From NCBI RefSeq assembly GCF_905220415.1, contig NC_059561.1:5410001-5474000 (forward strand): a stretch of DNA of 64,000 nt. Direction: 5' to 3'. Of this stretch, positions 12,441 through 24,700 are shown piece by piece. The position numbers and the translations under genes were made by a program. Positions within the stretch are counted from its first letter, which is position 1. Every line of letters starts with the position of its first letter. Under the pieces are notes generated by a model. It did not search any database. It saw nothing but the letters and a program-made list of their open reading frames with translations, and was not told where the DNA came from. Source of the stretch: Colias croceus (Eukaryota > Arthropoda > Insecta > Lepidoptera > Pieridae).

Positions 12441-15400
12441 TCACGAGTGGCTGAGTTGGTTAGGCATCCGCCCCGGAATGGCGCGAAGGATGCGGGTTCA
12501 AGTCCCGCCTCGTGATCGAATTTTTTCTATTCTTTATAAATTTATATTTATAAAGCATTTGAATGCCATAAAAACCAAAAAATATAAATTCAAGAAAAGG
12601 TCGTGTTCCATCGTTACAATATTGTATTCACTGAAAAGTGCTTCATATTGGTTGTGATGGTTGATAAATCATCTCAATAGATGGCGCGCGCTGTGTCCCT
12701 TTAGACACATAAAACTGAAAGAATAGAATAAATTCGATTACTCGGGCGGGTCACGAGTGGCTGAGTTGGTTAGGCATCCGCCCCGGAATGGCGCGAAGGA
12801 TGCGGGTTCAAGTCCCGCCTCGTGATCGAATTTTTTCTATTCTTTATAAATTTATATTTATAAAGCATTTGAATGCCATAAAAACCAAAAAATATAAATT
12901 CAAGAAAAGGTCGTGTTCCATCGTTACAATATTGTATTCACTGAAAAGTGCTTCATATTGGTTGTGATGGTTGATAAATCATCTCAATAGATGGCGCGCG
13001 CTGTGTCCCTTTAGACACATAAAACTGAAAGGATAGAATAAATTCGATTACTCGGGCGGGTCACGAGTGGCTGAGTTGGTTAGGCATCCGCCCCGGAATG
13101 GCGCGAAGGATGCGGGTTCAAGTCCCGCCTCGTGATCGAATTTTTTCTATTCTTTATAAATTTATATTTATAAAGCATTTGAATGCCATAAAAACCAAAA
13201 AATATAAATTCAAGAAAAGGTCGTGTTCCATCGTTACAATATTGTATTCACTGAAAAGTGCTTCATATTGGTTGTGATGGTTGATAAATCATCTCAATAG
13301 ATGGCGCGCGCTGTGTCCCTTTAGACACATAAAACTGAAAGGATAGAATAAATTCGATTACTCGGGCGGGTCACGAGTGGCTGAGTTGGTTAGGCATCCG
13401 CCCCGGAATGGCGCGAAGGATGCGGGTTCAAGTCCCGCCTCGTGATCGAATTTTTTCTATTCTTTATAAATTTATATTTATAAAGCATTTGAATGCCATA
13501 AAAACCAAAAAATATAAATTCAAGAAAAGGTCGTGTTCCATCGTTACAATATTGTATTCACTGAAAAGTGCTTCATATTGGTTGTGATGGTTGATAAATC
13601 ATCTCAATAGATGGCGCGCGCTGTGTCCCTTTAGACACATAAAACTGAAAGGATAGAATAAATTCGATTACTCGGGCGGGTCACGAGTGGCTGAGTTGGT
13701 TAGGCATCCGCCCCGGAATGGCGCGAAGGATGCGGGTTCAAGTCCCGCCTCGTGATCGAATTTTTTCTATTCTTTATAAATTTATATTTATAAAGCATTT
13801 GAATGCCATAAAAACCAAAAAATATAAATTCAAGAAAAGGTCGTGTTCCATCGTTACAATATTGTATTCACTGAAAAGTGCTTCATATTGGTTGTGATGG
13901 TTGATAAATCATCTCAATAGATGGCGCGCGCTGTGTCCCTTTAGACACATAAAACTGAAAGGATAGAATAAATTCGATTACTCGGGCGGGTCACGAGTGG
14001 CTGAGTTGGTTAGGCATCCGCCCCGGAATGGCGCGAAGGATGCGGGTTCAAGTCCCGCCTCGTGATCGAATTTTTTCTATTCTTTATAAATTTATATTTA
14101 TAAAGCATTTGAATGCCATAAAAACCAAAAAATATAAATTCAAGAAAAGGTCGTGTTCCATCGTTACAATATTGTATTCACTGAAAAGTGCTTCATATTG
14201 GTTGTGATGGTTGATAAATCATCTCAATAGATGGCGCGCGCTGTGTCCCTTTAGACACATAAAACTGAAAGGATAGAATAAATTCGATTACTCGGGCGGG
14301 TCACGAGTGGCTGAGTTGGTTAGGCATCCGCCCCGGAATGGCGCGAAGGATGCGGGTTCAAGTCCCGCCTCGTGATCGAATTTTTTCTATTCTTTATAAA
14401 TTTATATTTATAAAGCATTTGAATGCCATAAAAACCAAAAAATATAAATTCAAGAAAAGGTCGTGTTCCATCGTTACAATATTGTATTCACTGAAAAGTG
14501 CTTCATATTGGTTGTGATGGTTGATAAATCATCTCAATAGATGGCGCGCGCTGTGTCCCTTTAGACACATAAAACTGAAAGGATAGAATAAATTCGATTA
14601 CTCGGGCGGGTCACGAGTGGCTGAGTTGGTTAGGCATCCGCCCCGGAATGGCGCGAAGGATGCGGGTTCAAGTCCCGCCTCGTGATCGAATTTTTTCTAT
14701 TCTTTATAAATTTATATTTATAAAGCATTTGAATGCCATAAAAACCAAAAAATATAAATTCAAGAAAAGGTCGTGTTCCATCGTTACAATATTGTATTCA
14801 CTGAAAAGTGCTTCATATTGGTTGTGATGGTTGATAAATCATCTCAATAGATGGCGCGCGCTGTGTCCCTTTAGACACATAAAACTGAAAGGATAGAATA
14901 AATTCGATTACTCGGGCGGGTCACGAGTGGCTGAGTTGGTTAGGCATCCGCCCCGGAATGGCGCGAAGGATGCGGGTTCAAGTCCCGCCTCGTGATCGAA
15001 TTTTTTCTATTCTTTATAAATTTATATTTATAAAGCATTTGAATGCCATAAAAACCAAAAAATATAAATTCAAGAAAAGGTCGTGTTCCATCGTTACAAT
15101 ATTGTATTCACTGAAAAGTGCTTCATATTGGTTGTGATGGTTGATAAATCATCTCAATAGATGGCGCGCGCTGTGTCCCTTTAGACACATAAAACTGAAA
15201 GGATAGAATAAATTCGATTACTCGGGCGGGTCACGAGTGGCTGAGTTGGTTAGGCATCCGCCCCGGAATGGCGCGAAGGATGCGGGTTCAAGTCCCGCCT
15301 CGTGATCGAATTTTTTCTATTCTTTATAAATTTATATTTATAAAGCATTTGAATGCCATAAAAACCAAAAAATATAAATTCAAGAAAAGGTCGTGTTCCA

Positions 15401-18400
15401 TCGTTACAATATTGTATTCACTGAAAAGTGCTTCATATTGGTTGTGATGGTTGATAAATCATCTCAATAGATGGCGCGCGCTGTGTCCCTTTAGACACAT
15501 AAAACTGAAAGGATAGAATAAATTCGATTACTCGGGCGGGTCACGAGTGGCTGAGTTGGTTAGGCATCCGCCCCGGAATGGCGCGAAGGATGCGGGTTCA
15601 AGTCCCGCCTCGTGATCGAATTTTTTCTATTCTTTATAAATTTATATTTATAAAGCATTTGAATGCCATAAAAACCAAAAAATATAAATTCAAGAAAAGG
15701 TCGTGTTCCATCGTTACAATATTGTATTCACTGAAAAGTGCTTCATATTGGTTGTGATGGTTGATAAATCATCTCAATAGATGGCGCGCGCTGTGTCCCT
15801 TTAGACACATAAAACTGAAAGGATAGAATAAATTCGATTACTCGGGCGGGTCACGAGTGGCTGAGTTGGTTAGGCATCCGCCCCGGAATGGCGCGAAGGA
15901 TGCGGGTTCAAGTCCCGCCTCGTGATCGAATTTTTTCTATTCTTTATAAATTTATATTTATAAAGCATTTGAATGCCATAAAAACCAAAAAATATAAATT
16001 CAAGAAAAGGTCGTGTTCCATCGTTACAATATTGTATTCACTGAAAAGTGCTTCATATTGGTTGTGATGGTTGATAAATCATCTCAATAGATGGCGCGCG
16101 CTGTGTCCCTTTAGACACATAAAACTGAAAGGATAGAATAAATTCGATTACTCGGGCGGGTCACGAGTGGCTGAGTTGGTTAGGCATCCGCCCCGGAATG
16201 GCGCGAAGGATGCGGGTTCAAGTCCCGCCTCGTGATCGAATTTTTTCTATTCTTTATAAATTTATATTTATAAAGCATTTGAATGCCATAAAAACCAAAA
16301 AATATAAATTCAAGAAAAGGTCGTGTTCCATCGTTACAATATTGTATTCACTGAAAAGTGCTTCATATTGGTTGTGATGGTTGATAAATCATCTCAATAG
16401 ATGGCGCGCGCTGTGTCCCTTTAGACACATAAAACTGAAAGGATAGAATAAATTCGATTACTCGGGCGGGTCACGAGTGGCTGAGTTGGTTAGGCATCCG
16501 CCCCGGAATGGCGCGAAGGATGCGGGTTCAAGTCCCGCCTCGTGATCGAATTTTTTCTATTCTTTATAAATTTATATTTATAAAGCATTTGAATGCCATA
16601 AAAACCAAAAAATATAAATTCAAGAAAAGGTCGTGTTCCATCGTTACAATATTGTATTCACTGAAAAGTGCTTCATATTGGTTGTGATGGTTGATAAATC
16701 ATCTCAATAGATGGCGCGCGCTGTGTCCCTTTAGACACATAAAACTGAAAGGATAGAATAAATTCGATTACTCGGGCGGGTCACGAGTGGCTGAGTTGGT
16801 TAGGCATCCGCCCCGGAATGGCGCGAAGGATGCGGGTTCAAGTCCCGCCTCGTGATCGAATTTTTTCTATTCTTTATAAATTTATATTTATAAAGCATTT
16901 GAATGCCATAAAAACCAAAAAATATAAATTCAAGAAAAGGTCGTGTTCCATCGTTACAATATTGTATTCACTGAAAAGTGCTTCATATTGGTTGTGATGG
17001 TTGATAAATCATCTCAATAGATGGCGCGCGCTGTGTCCCTTTAGACACATAAAACTGAAAGGATAGAATAAATTCGATTACTCGGGCGGGTCACGAGTGG
17101 CTGAGTTGGTTAGGCATCCGCCCCGGAATGGCGCGAAGGATGCGGGTTCAAGTCCCGCCTCGTGATCGAATTTTTTCTATTCTTTATAAATTTATATTTA
17201 TAAAGCATTTGAATGCCATAAAAACCAAAAAATATAAATTCAAGAAAAGGTCGTGTTCCATCGTTACAATATTGTATTCACTGAAAAGTGCTTCATATTG
17301 GTTGTGATGGTTGATAAATCATCTCAATAGATGGCGCGCGCTGTGTCCCTTTAGACACATAAAACTGAAAGGATAGAATAAATTCGATTACTCGGGCGGG
17401 TCACGAGTGGCTGAGTTGGTTAGGCATCCGCCCCGGAATGGCGCGAAGGATGCGGGTTCAAGTCCCGCCTCGTGATCGAATTTTTTCTATTCTTTATAAA
17501 TTTATATTTATAAAGCATTTGAATGCCATAAAAACCAAAAAATATAAATTCAAGAAAAGGTCGTGTTCCATCGTTACAATATTGTATTCACTGAAAAGTG
17601 CTTCATATTGGTTGTGATGGTTGATAAATCATCTCAATAGATGGCGCGCGCTGTGTCCCTTTAGACACATAAAACTGAAAGGATAGAATAAATTCGATTA
17701 CTCGGGCGGGTCACGAGTGGCTGAGTTGGTTAGGCATCCGCCCCGGAATGGCGCGAAGGATGCGGGTTCAAGTCCCGCCTCGTGATCGAATTTTTTCTAT
17801 TCTTTATAAATTTATATTTATAAAGCATTTGAATGCCATAAAAACCAAAAAATATAAATTCAAGAAAAGGTCGTGTTCCATCGTTACAATATTGTATTCA
17901 CTGAAAAGTGCTTCATATTGGTTGTGATGGTTGATAAATCATCTCAATAGATGGCGCGCGCTGTGTCCCTTTAGACACATAAAACTGAAAGGATAGAATA
18001 AATTCGATTACTCGGGCGGGTCACGAGTGGCTGAGTTGGTTAGGCATCCGCCCCGGAATGGCGCGAAGGATGCGGGTTCAAGTCCCGCCTCGTGATCGAA
18101 TTTTTTCTATTCTTTATAAATTTATATTTATAAAGCATTTGAATGCCATAAAAACCAAAAAATATAAATTCAAGAAAAGGTCGTGTTCCATCGTTACAAT
18201 ATTGTATTCACTGAAAAGTGCTTCATATTGGTTGTGATGGTTGATAAATCATCTCAATAGATGGCGCGCGCTGTGTCCCTTTAGACACATAAAACTGAAA
18301 GGATAGAATAAATTCGATTACTCGGGCGGGTCACGAGTGGCTGAGTTGGTTAGGCATCCGCCCCGGAATGGCGCGAAGGATGCGGGTTCAAGTCCCGCCT

Positions 18401-19025
18401 CGTGATCGAATTTTTTCTATTCTTTATAAATTTATATTTATAAAGCATTTGAATGCCATAAAAACCAAAAAATATAAATTCAAGAAAAGGTCGTGTTCCA
18501 TCGTTACAATATTGTATTCACTGAAAAGTGCTTCATATTGGTTGTGATGGTTGATAAATCATCTCAATAGATGGCGCGCGCTGTGTCCCTTTAGACACAT
18601 AAAACTGAAAGGATAGAATAAATTCGATTACTCGGGCGGGTCACGAGTGGCTGAGTTGGTTAGGCATCCGCCCCGGAATGGCGCGAAGGATGCGGGTTCA
18701 AGTCCCGCCTCGTGATCGAATTTTTTCTATTCTTTATAAATTTATATTTATAAAGCATTTGAATGCCATAAAAACCAAAAAATATAAATTCAAGAAAAGG
18801 TCGTGTTCCATCGTTACAATATTGTATTCACTGAAAAGTGCTTCATATTGGTTGTGATGGTTGATAAATCATCTCAATAGATGGCGCGCGCTGTGTCCCT
18901 TTAGACACATAAAACTGAAAGGATAGAATAAATTCGATTACTCGGGCGGGTCACGAGTGGCTGAGTTGGTTAGGCATCCGCCCCGGAATGGCGCGAAGGA
19001 TGCGGGTTCAAGTCCCGCCTCGTGA
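12441..19025 (+). tRNA. 22 tRNA-like pol III genes, plus strand
   Basis: The 75-nt bodies start every 310 bp from 12441 through 18951. The acceptor stem is perfect (TCACGAG with CTCGTGA), the T arm is canonical (GCGGG, TTCAAGT, CCCGC), and the D loop has G18G19. The anticodon arm is abnormal. By standard numbering position 34-36 is CGG (Pro) but the stem barely pairs; shifting by one gives a 4-bp CGCC/GGCG stem with GGA (Ser). Either way the base before the anticodon is C, not U. The segment between the anticodon and T arms is 8 nt. T6 follows 6 nt after the body. So pol III transcription looks feasible, but a decoding tRNA is doubtful; a tRNA-derived SINE head or a non-decoding RNA is likelier. 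Confidence 0.7.
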
Positions 19026-19113
19026 TCGAATTTTTTCTATTCTTTATAAATTTATATTTATAAAGCATTTGAATGCCATAAAAACCAAAAAATATAAATT
19101 CAATATGAAATAT

Positions 19114-20557
19114 GTGTAATTTATATGAATTCACATACAAACCGCGAAAGCAATTTGTAAGCAAATATTCCCAATTTGTTTGGTTTTCGCTATTACACGT
19201 TTTGGAATGTTGGTATATATCTATCTCTGTCACGCACATTGAATTAGAATGAGAGAATCAAGTATTCCATTCATGTATTTACGCCTATTGCAATTTACTG
19301 GGTTATTGCAATGGGGTCATTCAAGGGTTGACAATTGCTAGAAAACAGAGTTCCTCTGAAACGAATAAGTGATAACGATAATTGTCTTTATTTTTTCAAA
19401 TAATGTTAATTAATTAAATTATTACGTTCTCTTACATTTGAATTAAAATAAAATAGCAACAGTACATAATATTGTCATAAATAACCATTATATACAATCT
19501 TAGTTATAAATACGGAGGCAGTAGCCCATTGCCGTAACTAATAGGATTAAAAAAATATGAGCAATCTGTAGCACTACAAATAGGTAGTATCTTAATTTAA
19601 CGGAAAAAAATAAAAACTAATAACATATATAAGAAGGGTACATACTTTATATGAAAGCAATGTTTTCAGTATTTTTTACATTTAAAAATATATTATTGAC
19701 AGCCCTACAAAATGCATGAATAAGGCGCTTTATACGTTGTCCTAATTGGCACGTTTTGTGAGGTTAATGTATTGTATTGAATGGCGGAATTTTATTTGAA
19801 TGGAAGGTAATAAAAGACAAATATTTAGGGTTGTTCTAAGCCCAAACGTTTACACGCGGAATGAGAGTCAGCGTTATATAAACAAAACCTTTGGAATGAA
19901 GCCACCCAATTTGATGAGGATCCATATTTTATATTAACGATCTTTCTATAGATTTGTATTTTTAACGAGAAAGATACCTACGTAAGTCTTGTCCCGTTTT
20001 GAGTTTTGGGGAATGTGTATTTTATTTATTATTTTCTTTTAATGATTGGATCATGTTTGTTTTGCCAATCCAAACGTTGTTTATGTGAGTTGCGGATAAA
20101 TAAATCATTCAATGATAAAAAAAATACTTGTATTATACTGAAGGTACTACGGTAACATAGCCTAAAAATGAAGTACTTATAGCCTACTAACTACGTAGCA
20201 GTTTTAAGTTAAAATCGTAGCAAATAAAGTCAAAAACAAAAATGTCTTATAATATTTCCTTAATAATATAGATTTAAATGTTAGTGTTTATGTAGAAACG
20301 AAATAATAAGCAACGTAAATTAACGCGATTATATTATTTGACCCTCATTACTCAATCTGCCCGTGACCTTGCTAAATGTTAAGAGGGATAAAATAATACC
20401 ACAAATACGAAAGCGTGTTTGCTTAGTCACATGCCTTTCTCGTCACTCTACCTATAGAGCGATATTACAATATGATTTTTTGTCAACAAATATATTTAGC
20501 TAGAGAATGATATAGAGTTGAATAGACTAGAATTCTTTTTTTCGCAGTAAAAAAGAA
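19114..20557. other. Intronic AT-rich DNA
   Basis: 1.4 kb between the tRNA-like array and the tandem duplication that precedes exon 2. I recognise no gene, RNA or transposon boundary. Confidence 0.35.
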
Positions 20558-20893
20558 ACATAAAAAATATACATGAATTTTTTCTATTACACCACGAAAA
20601 AGGCGTATAGAGCTCTTAGCATAATATGGATGCGAGTGCTTTCACCTCTGTTTTTCAGCCATAGCCTGTTCTAGCCACAAATGTCAAGCAAGTAGATACC
20701 AAAACAAAAATAAATTTATCAAAAAACATAAAAAATATACATGAATTTTTTTTATTACACCACGAAAAAGGCGTATAGAGCTCTCAGCATAATATGGACG
20801 CGAGTGCTTTCACCTCTGTTTTTCAGCCATAGCCTGTTCTAGCCACAAATGTCAAGCAAGTAGATACCAAAACAAAAATAAATTTTTTTTCAG
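20558..20893 (+). repeat. 168-bp tandem duplication before exon 2
   Basis: Two head-to-tail copies (20558-20725 and from 20726) begin ACATAAAAAATATACATGAA and differ at about three positions, so the duplication is recent. The second copy runs into the TTTTTTTTCAG acceptor of exon 2. Each copy contains its own polypyrimidine-CAG (CTGTTTTTCAG), giving several acceptor-like sites in a row. Confidence 0.85.
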
Positions 20894-21051
20894 AGCGATC
20901 CGAGGCTCTCAGCGGACGTCTATCCAAGTCAGCATCAGAGCTGTCATGTGCTGCGCCGGTGCAAGCGTCCCCGCCCCGCGCCCGCTCCGCGCACCACCAC
21001 ACTCCACTGTCTGTTGTACACAGGACGCATCACTTTTTCAGCAATTTGAAG
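20894..21051 (+). CDS. Host gene, exon 2 (Ser/Pro/Arg-rich)
   Basis: A GC-rich island in AT-rich surroundings, entered by TTTTTTTTCAG and left by AAG|GTAGAA at 21052. It begins with two bases that complete the phase-1 codon from exon 1. It then reads RSEALSGRLSKSASELS, followed by a Pro/Ala/His-rich stretch ending near LSVVHR, and leaves in phase 0. All three frames are largely open because of base composition, so the frame rests on phase matching with its neighbours. The 3' boundary is uncertain: the last 34 bp fall in a diverged tandem repeat that contains a second copy of the same donor (near 21182). No domain is recognised; it looks disordered, with several possible phospho-serine sites. 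Confidence 0.6.
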
Positions 21052-21290
21052 GTAGAATATATTATTATTTACAAGCGTTCGTCACTTGGCAAGAATCGTC
21101 GGCCAAGTCGTTTAGCACAACACTAGGCAAAAGACATGGGATGCGTATTTACACAGGACATCATATCTTTGGCAATTTGAAGGTAGATAGATTAACTCGT
21201 CTGTATGACTACATACACTTAACTTGGCATAAATCGTTGGCCAAGTCGTTTGTCCACACAACTTGGCAAAAGACGTTACATGCGGATGTC
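21018..21290 (+). repeat. Diverged ~133-bp tandem repeat with small hairpins
   Basis: Two copies begin ACACAGGACRYCAT (21018 and 21151) and share CAATTTGAAGGTAGA and TTGGCAAAAGAC. Each carries a hairpin with arms CTTGGC and GCCAAG (21085-21107 and 21223-21245). The first copy overlaps the end of exon 2. Confidence 0.6.
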
Positions 21291-21612
21291 CTCCACGTCG
21301 ACATCACAGCTGCAGCAGGGTTGCTTTTTCAACTTCCTTCATAACAAACATAATTAAATATAAATGATGGCAATAATAAAATGATGACAAGCAAAGCCTG
21401 CCAAGTGCCGGGTATTGTAGCGTTTTTCATCACGTCGCTATTATGTATCGTAGCTTGTTCAATTAAGCAGTATTATGACTTGGTTATGACATTATTATTG
21501 TATTTCTTATCAGGAGACGACGGAAACTTCGTCATCGTTTTAAACTCTTGTATAGGTAGAGAAAGGCTCTATAAAAGCGATTCAATCATTACAGAGATAA
21601 CCATGGCATAAA

Positions 21613-21799
21613 TATATAGGTATTATAAAGCTGAAGAGTTTGTTTGTTTGTTTGAACACGCTAATCTCGGTAACTACTGGTCCGATTTGAAAAATTATTT
21701 CGGTGTTAGATACCTCATTTATTGAGGAAGGCTATAATATCATCACGCTACGTCCAACAGGAGAGGAGCCACGGGAGGGAAACCGCGCGGAGCAGCTAG
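21613..21799 (+). mobile_element. Helitron-like element (second subfamily)
   Basis: It carries GAAGAGTTTGTTTGTTTGTT, the ACTACTGGTCCGATTTGAAA core, TTATTGAGGAAGGCTATA, and ends CTAG (21796-21799) followed by T. The 5' terminus is worn, so the start is approximate. Confidence 0.65.
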
Positions 21800-22639
21800 T
21801 AACAAATAATCACTTGAACTACATATTCGGATTACCTTTACCTTTACTTTCCTTGGTTTGGAATACCTACAAAATAACAAACATATTATTTATATTATGC
21901 ATGTATAACAAATAATGTAACATTTACAAGTATTAGTTTCTAGCTGTCTGCCCGTGGCACTTCTTATCTCACGACAGCCTTTCCCTAAACAAACGTGTCC
22001 CTATTTTATCTTAAAGTTTTGTTCAAGATTAATAGTCTAGCTGTAGCCTTTTTCGTAAAGTTTTGCCTAACAAACGTCTTCAGTAAAACGTTTTGTGTAT
22101 AAAAAATGTGTGATTGAGTAATTAGTATATTTCAGCCTTAATAGTTTTATGATAAATACAAGCACGTCCATTTCTTTTATGAGCATTATAAACAAAAAAA
22201 AGTTCACTTTAAACATACATTTCATATAAATCTCTGACATAAAACTTGTCTTAACAGAAGATTTGATAATTAGTATTAATTAATATACCTTCTCCCTTTG
22301 GAGAATGCCAGTTTTTATTTTAGAAATTAGAAATATAGAGCATTACAGATCCATTCAGTTCCATTTACAAACATATTATTATGTATGAATTAAAACCTTC
22401 TTGCCATTGCAAGCCGGTCATTATTCTTAATTAGTTTGAGTCCGTTGGAACTCATATTCCATTTCACTATTACCACGGAATATGTTATTACCAGCATTAG
22501 AGTTAATACCTTTACAATGTACTCTCTCATGGATTAAAAAGCATTACATTAAAAAGCAATATAGAACGTAAAGGTATGAATTATTATTGAGAAAATGCTT
22601 TGTATAAACTATAAAGGAGAAGCACTAAAACTCATATTA

Positions 22640-22867
22640 CGGTGCATTTACATCAAACGAACATAGAGCTAGAGCAAGAGCATTATTTCGTGATCTTTTA
22701 GTGTAAACGAAAACTTGTATTGAGTGTTGTTTAGTATTAGAACATTGCATAGAATCTTTTCGAACGCACTAAGAACAACGAAAGAATGCTCTAAGCCTAC
22801 TTACACTAAAATAATTTGTCATAGTGGGGTTAGAATGAGCATTCGCTCGTTTGATGTAAATGCACCG
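22640..22867. mobile_element. MITE with TTA target duplication (family B, copy 2)
   Basis: The best preserved of three copies. The inverted ends read CGGTGCATTTACATCAAACG on both sides, with a TTA on each flank (22637-22639, 22868-22870). It is non-coding. The 3-bp TTA duplication points to PIF/Harbinger. Confidence 0.75.
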
Positions 22868-22870
22868 TTA

Positions 22871-24458
22871 GAGCTAATCTGATATTATATGTAGCTACAT
22901 AATAGGTAGGTATATTATAAACACTTAAAACGCTTGCTGTAGGTAAAAGATAATATATGTAACAAGATTATAGGTAAATACATTGTAAAGGCATGCTGTA
23001 ATGGATATAAGTCGTAGATGATAACAGATTATTATAAAAAATATTCTGCGTGTATTTTTTTAACTAAGTATTGCCGATTAGAAATGTAATTTCTATGGAG
23101 AAGAATGGACAAGAAACTCGATAGGTTTTCTTTTCTTAATCTATAAAAGTCATTTAAATAATATTTTTCAGAGGTTTTGAATCATGTGAGAATTTTAAAT
23201 GAAGATAATAATGTTTAGCATCCACTAAATTGTATCTTTCACACAACCGTATTACTCGCCAACCTTAATTAATTAGCCTAGTCTAAAGAATTCTTTATAA
23301 TATGTTTTTTGTAATTAAGTATTCTAATCACGTTTTTACTGGAATGTATACGCAGATTGATATTTTCGTAACCTGTGTTTTCGTTAACATTGTAAGACAA
23401 CGCGTTACGCATTCGAAAGTATATTTTATTCAGATATTGGTATATTTGTCACGAATCTGTTAATATTAAAACTTGAGAAGATTTCCATTTCTTTTTCTAG
23501 TAGAGTTTTACGAAAAATAAATTTTATTCCTATTGCAATAAGGTAGTTTCAAGTTTACAGTAAGTTTCAACTTTTCAGTAAGTTTATAAAATTTATTTAC
23601 ATATTTAGGTTACTTTAGTTAGAACTTAGACTATTGTGTATTCTATGAATTATATATATTTTTTGTTCCCATTATCCGGTTGTACAATCCTTACACATAT
23701 TAAAAAAAACAACTGAAGAAATAATTTCCTGAAAGAAGTTAACATTTTAATGAAACAAATATAACAACCTAACAAATATAACCATCTACATAATATCTAA
23801 TAATATAACTGCTTCATTAAAACAGCACCGGTTTCAACTTTCACCAGATCCCGTAGTTGATATGTCTATCTAAAGTTCTTCAGTAACAACCCTGAGTTTG
23901 GAATTATCTTAGGTTTATAAACAAGGCTCGTATTCTAAAATTACATAAGGACTAATAATAATTAACGAAGTGAAACATACCTATAGAGGTCATCAACCAA
24001 GGGAACATCATAACGAGTTGTTTTCCTGTAAAATATTAAATATACGACTGATTTTGTTACTAAGTATTTAAGATAATTTTTGTAAGTTTATACTTGAGAA
24101 TATACTTATTCACTCGAATTCATCTGCCTATTTTTACATATAAGTAGGCACAGGCAACAATGTTAAAAAAATGTTAAACGTGAATTATTCTTTATTTTCT
24201 TACAACACTCCCAAACGCGTTTCATTTGTAAAGGATGTTAATACATACAAAAGATTTAATGCGCGGAACCTTTTAAATAACAGCACATATTTGACGCATA
24301 ATTAGCCAAGTGCCTTCCATTTTGTTTTACATTCGCTAACAAACTCTGAAGAATAGCGGCTTTGTGTATTACAAGATAAAAACTCCTACCCAAGTGATCT
24401 TTTGTGGACTGTTTATATCATACTTTTTAAACAACATTTTTGAAATAAAGACATATAA
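22871..24458. other. Intronic AT-rich DNA
   Basis: 1.6 kb with no recognisable gene, RNA gene or transposon end. Confidence 0.35.
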
Positions 24459-24700
24459 TCCATACTATTCCATACCAATATTATAAATGCGAAAGTAACT
24501 CTGTCTGTCTGTTACACAATCACGCCTAAACTACTGAACCAATTTTCATGAAATTTGATATGGAGATATTTTGATACCCGAGAAAGGACATACGCTACTT
24601 TTTATCCCGGAAAATGTCACAATCCCGGAAATCCCACGGGAACGGGAACTATGCGGGTTTTTCTTTGACTGCGCGGGTGAAGCCGCGGGCGGAAACCTAG
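24459..24700 (+). mobile_element. Helitron-like element, complete, duplicated 5' tip
   Basis: A TC start at 24459 follows an A, and the start motif is partly repeated (TCCATACTATTCCATACCAA). The 3' hairpin GCGGGTGAAGCCGCGGGC leads to CTAG followed by T. It contains a CTGTCTGTCTG microsatellite. Confidence 0.7.

Larger units (their letters stand above)
11195..19101. repeat. Inverted array of 26 tRNA-like 310-bp units
   Basis: An exact 310-bp period repeats four times with the tRNA-like element on the minus strand, then flips near 12407 and repeats 22 times on the plus strand. Each unit has an AT-rich upstream part, the motif AGATGGCGCGCGC, a 75-nt tRNA-like body, TTTTTT, and about 150 bp of tail. 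Minus and plus units are reverse complements of one another. By eye I find a single base difference (12722, A where the others have G). The last unit is cut after its AAATATAAATTCAA. A 12-bp direct repeat AATATGAAATAT flanks the block (11183-11194 and 19102-19113). It sits in the intron between host exons 1 and 2. Confidence 0.95.

Noticed and set aside
12441..12515. Confident Pro-CGG or Ser-GGA tRNA call
   Set aside because: The anticodon stem does not pair in the canonical register and U33 is absent, so no isotype is claimed.
11195..19101. CRISPR-like array
   Set aside because: The repeat is 310 bp with no unique spacers, contains tRNA-like genes, and the genome is clearly eukaryotic.
18970..19239. 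89-codon minus-strand open frame at the array's right edge
   Set aside because: It runs across the last tRNA-like unit and its flank; the protein is a translation of repeat sequence.
20946..21344. 132-codon plus-strand open frame
   Set aside because: It covers exon 2 in a different frame and then a tandem repeat. The frame RSEALSGRLSKS fits the neighbouring exon phases better, though all frames are fairly open.
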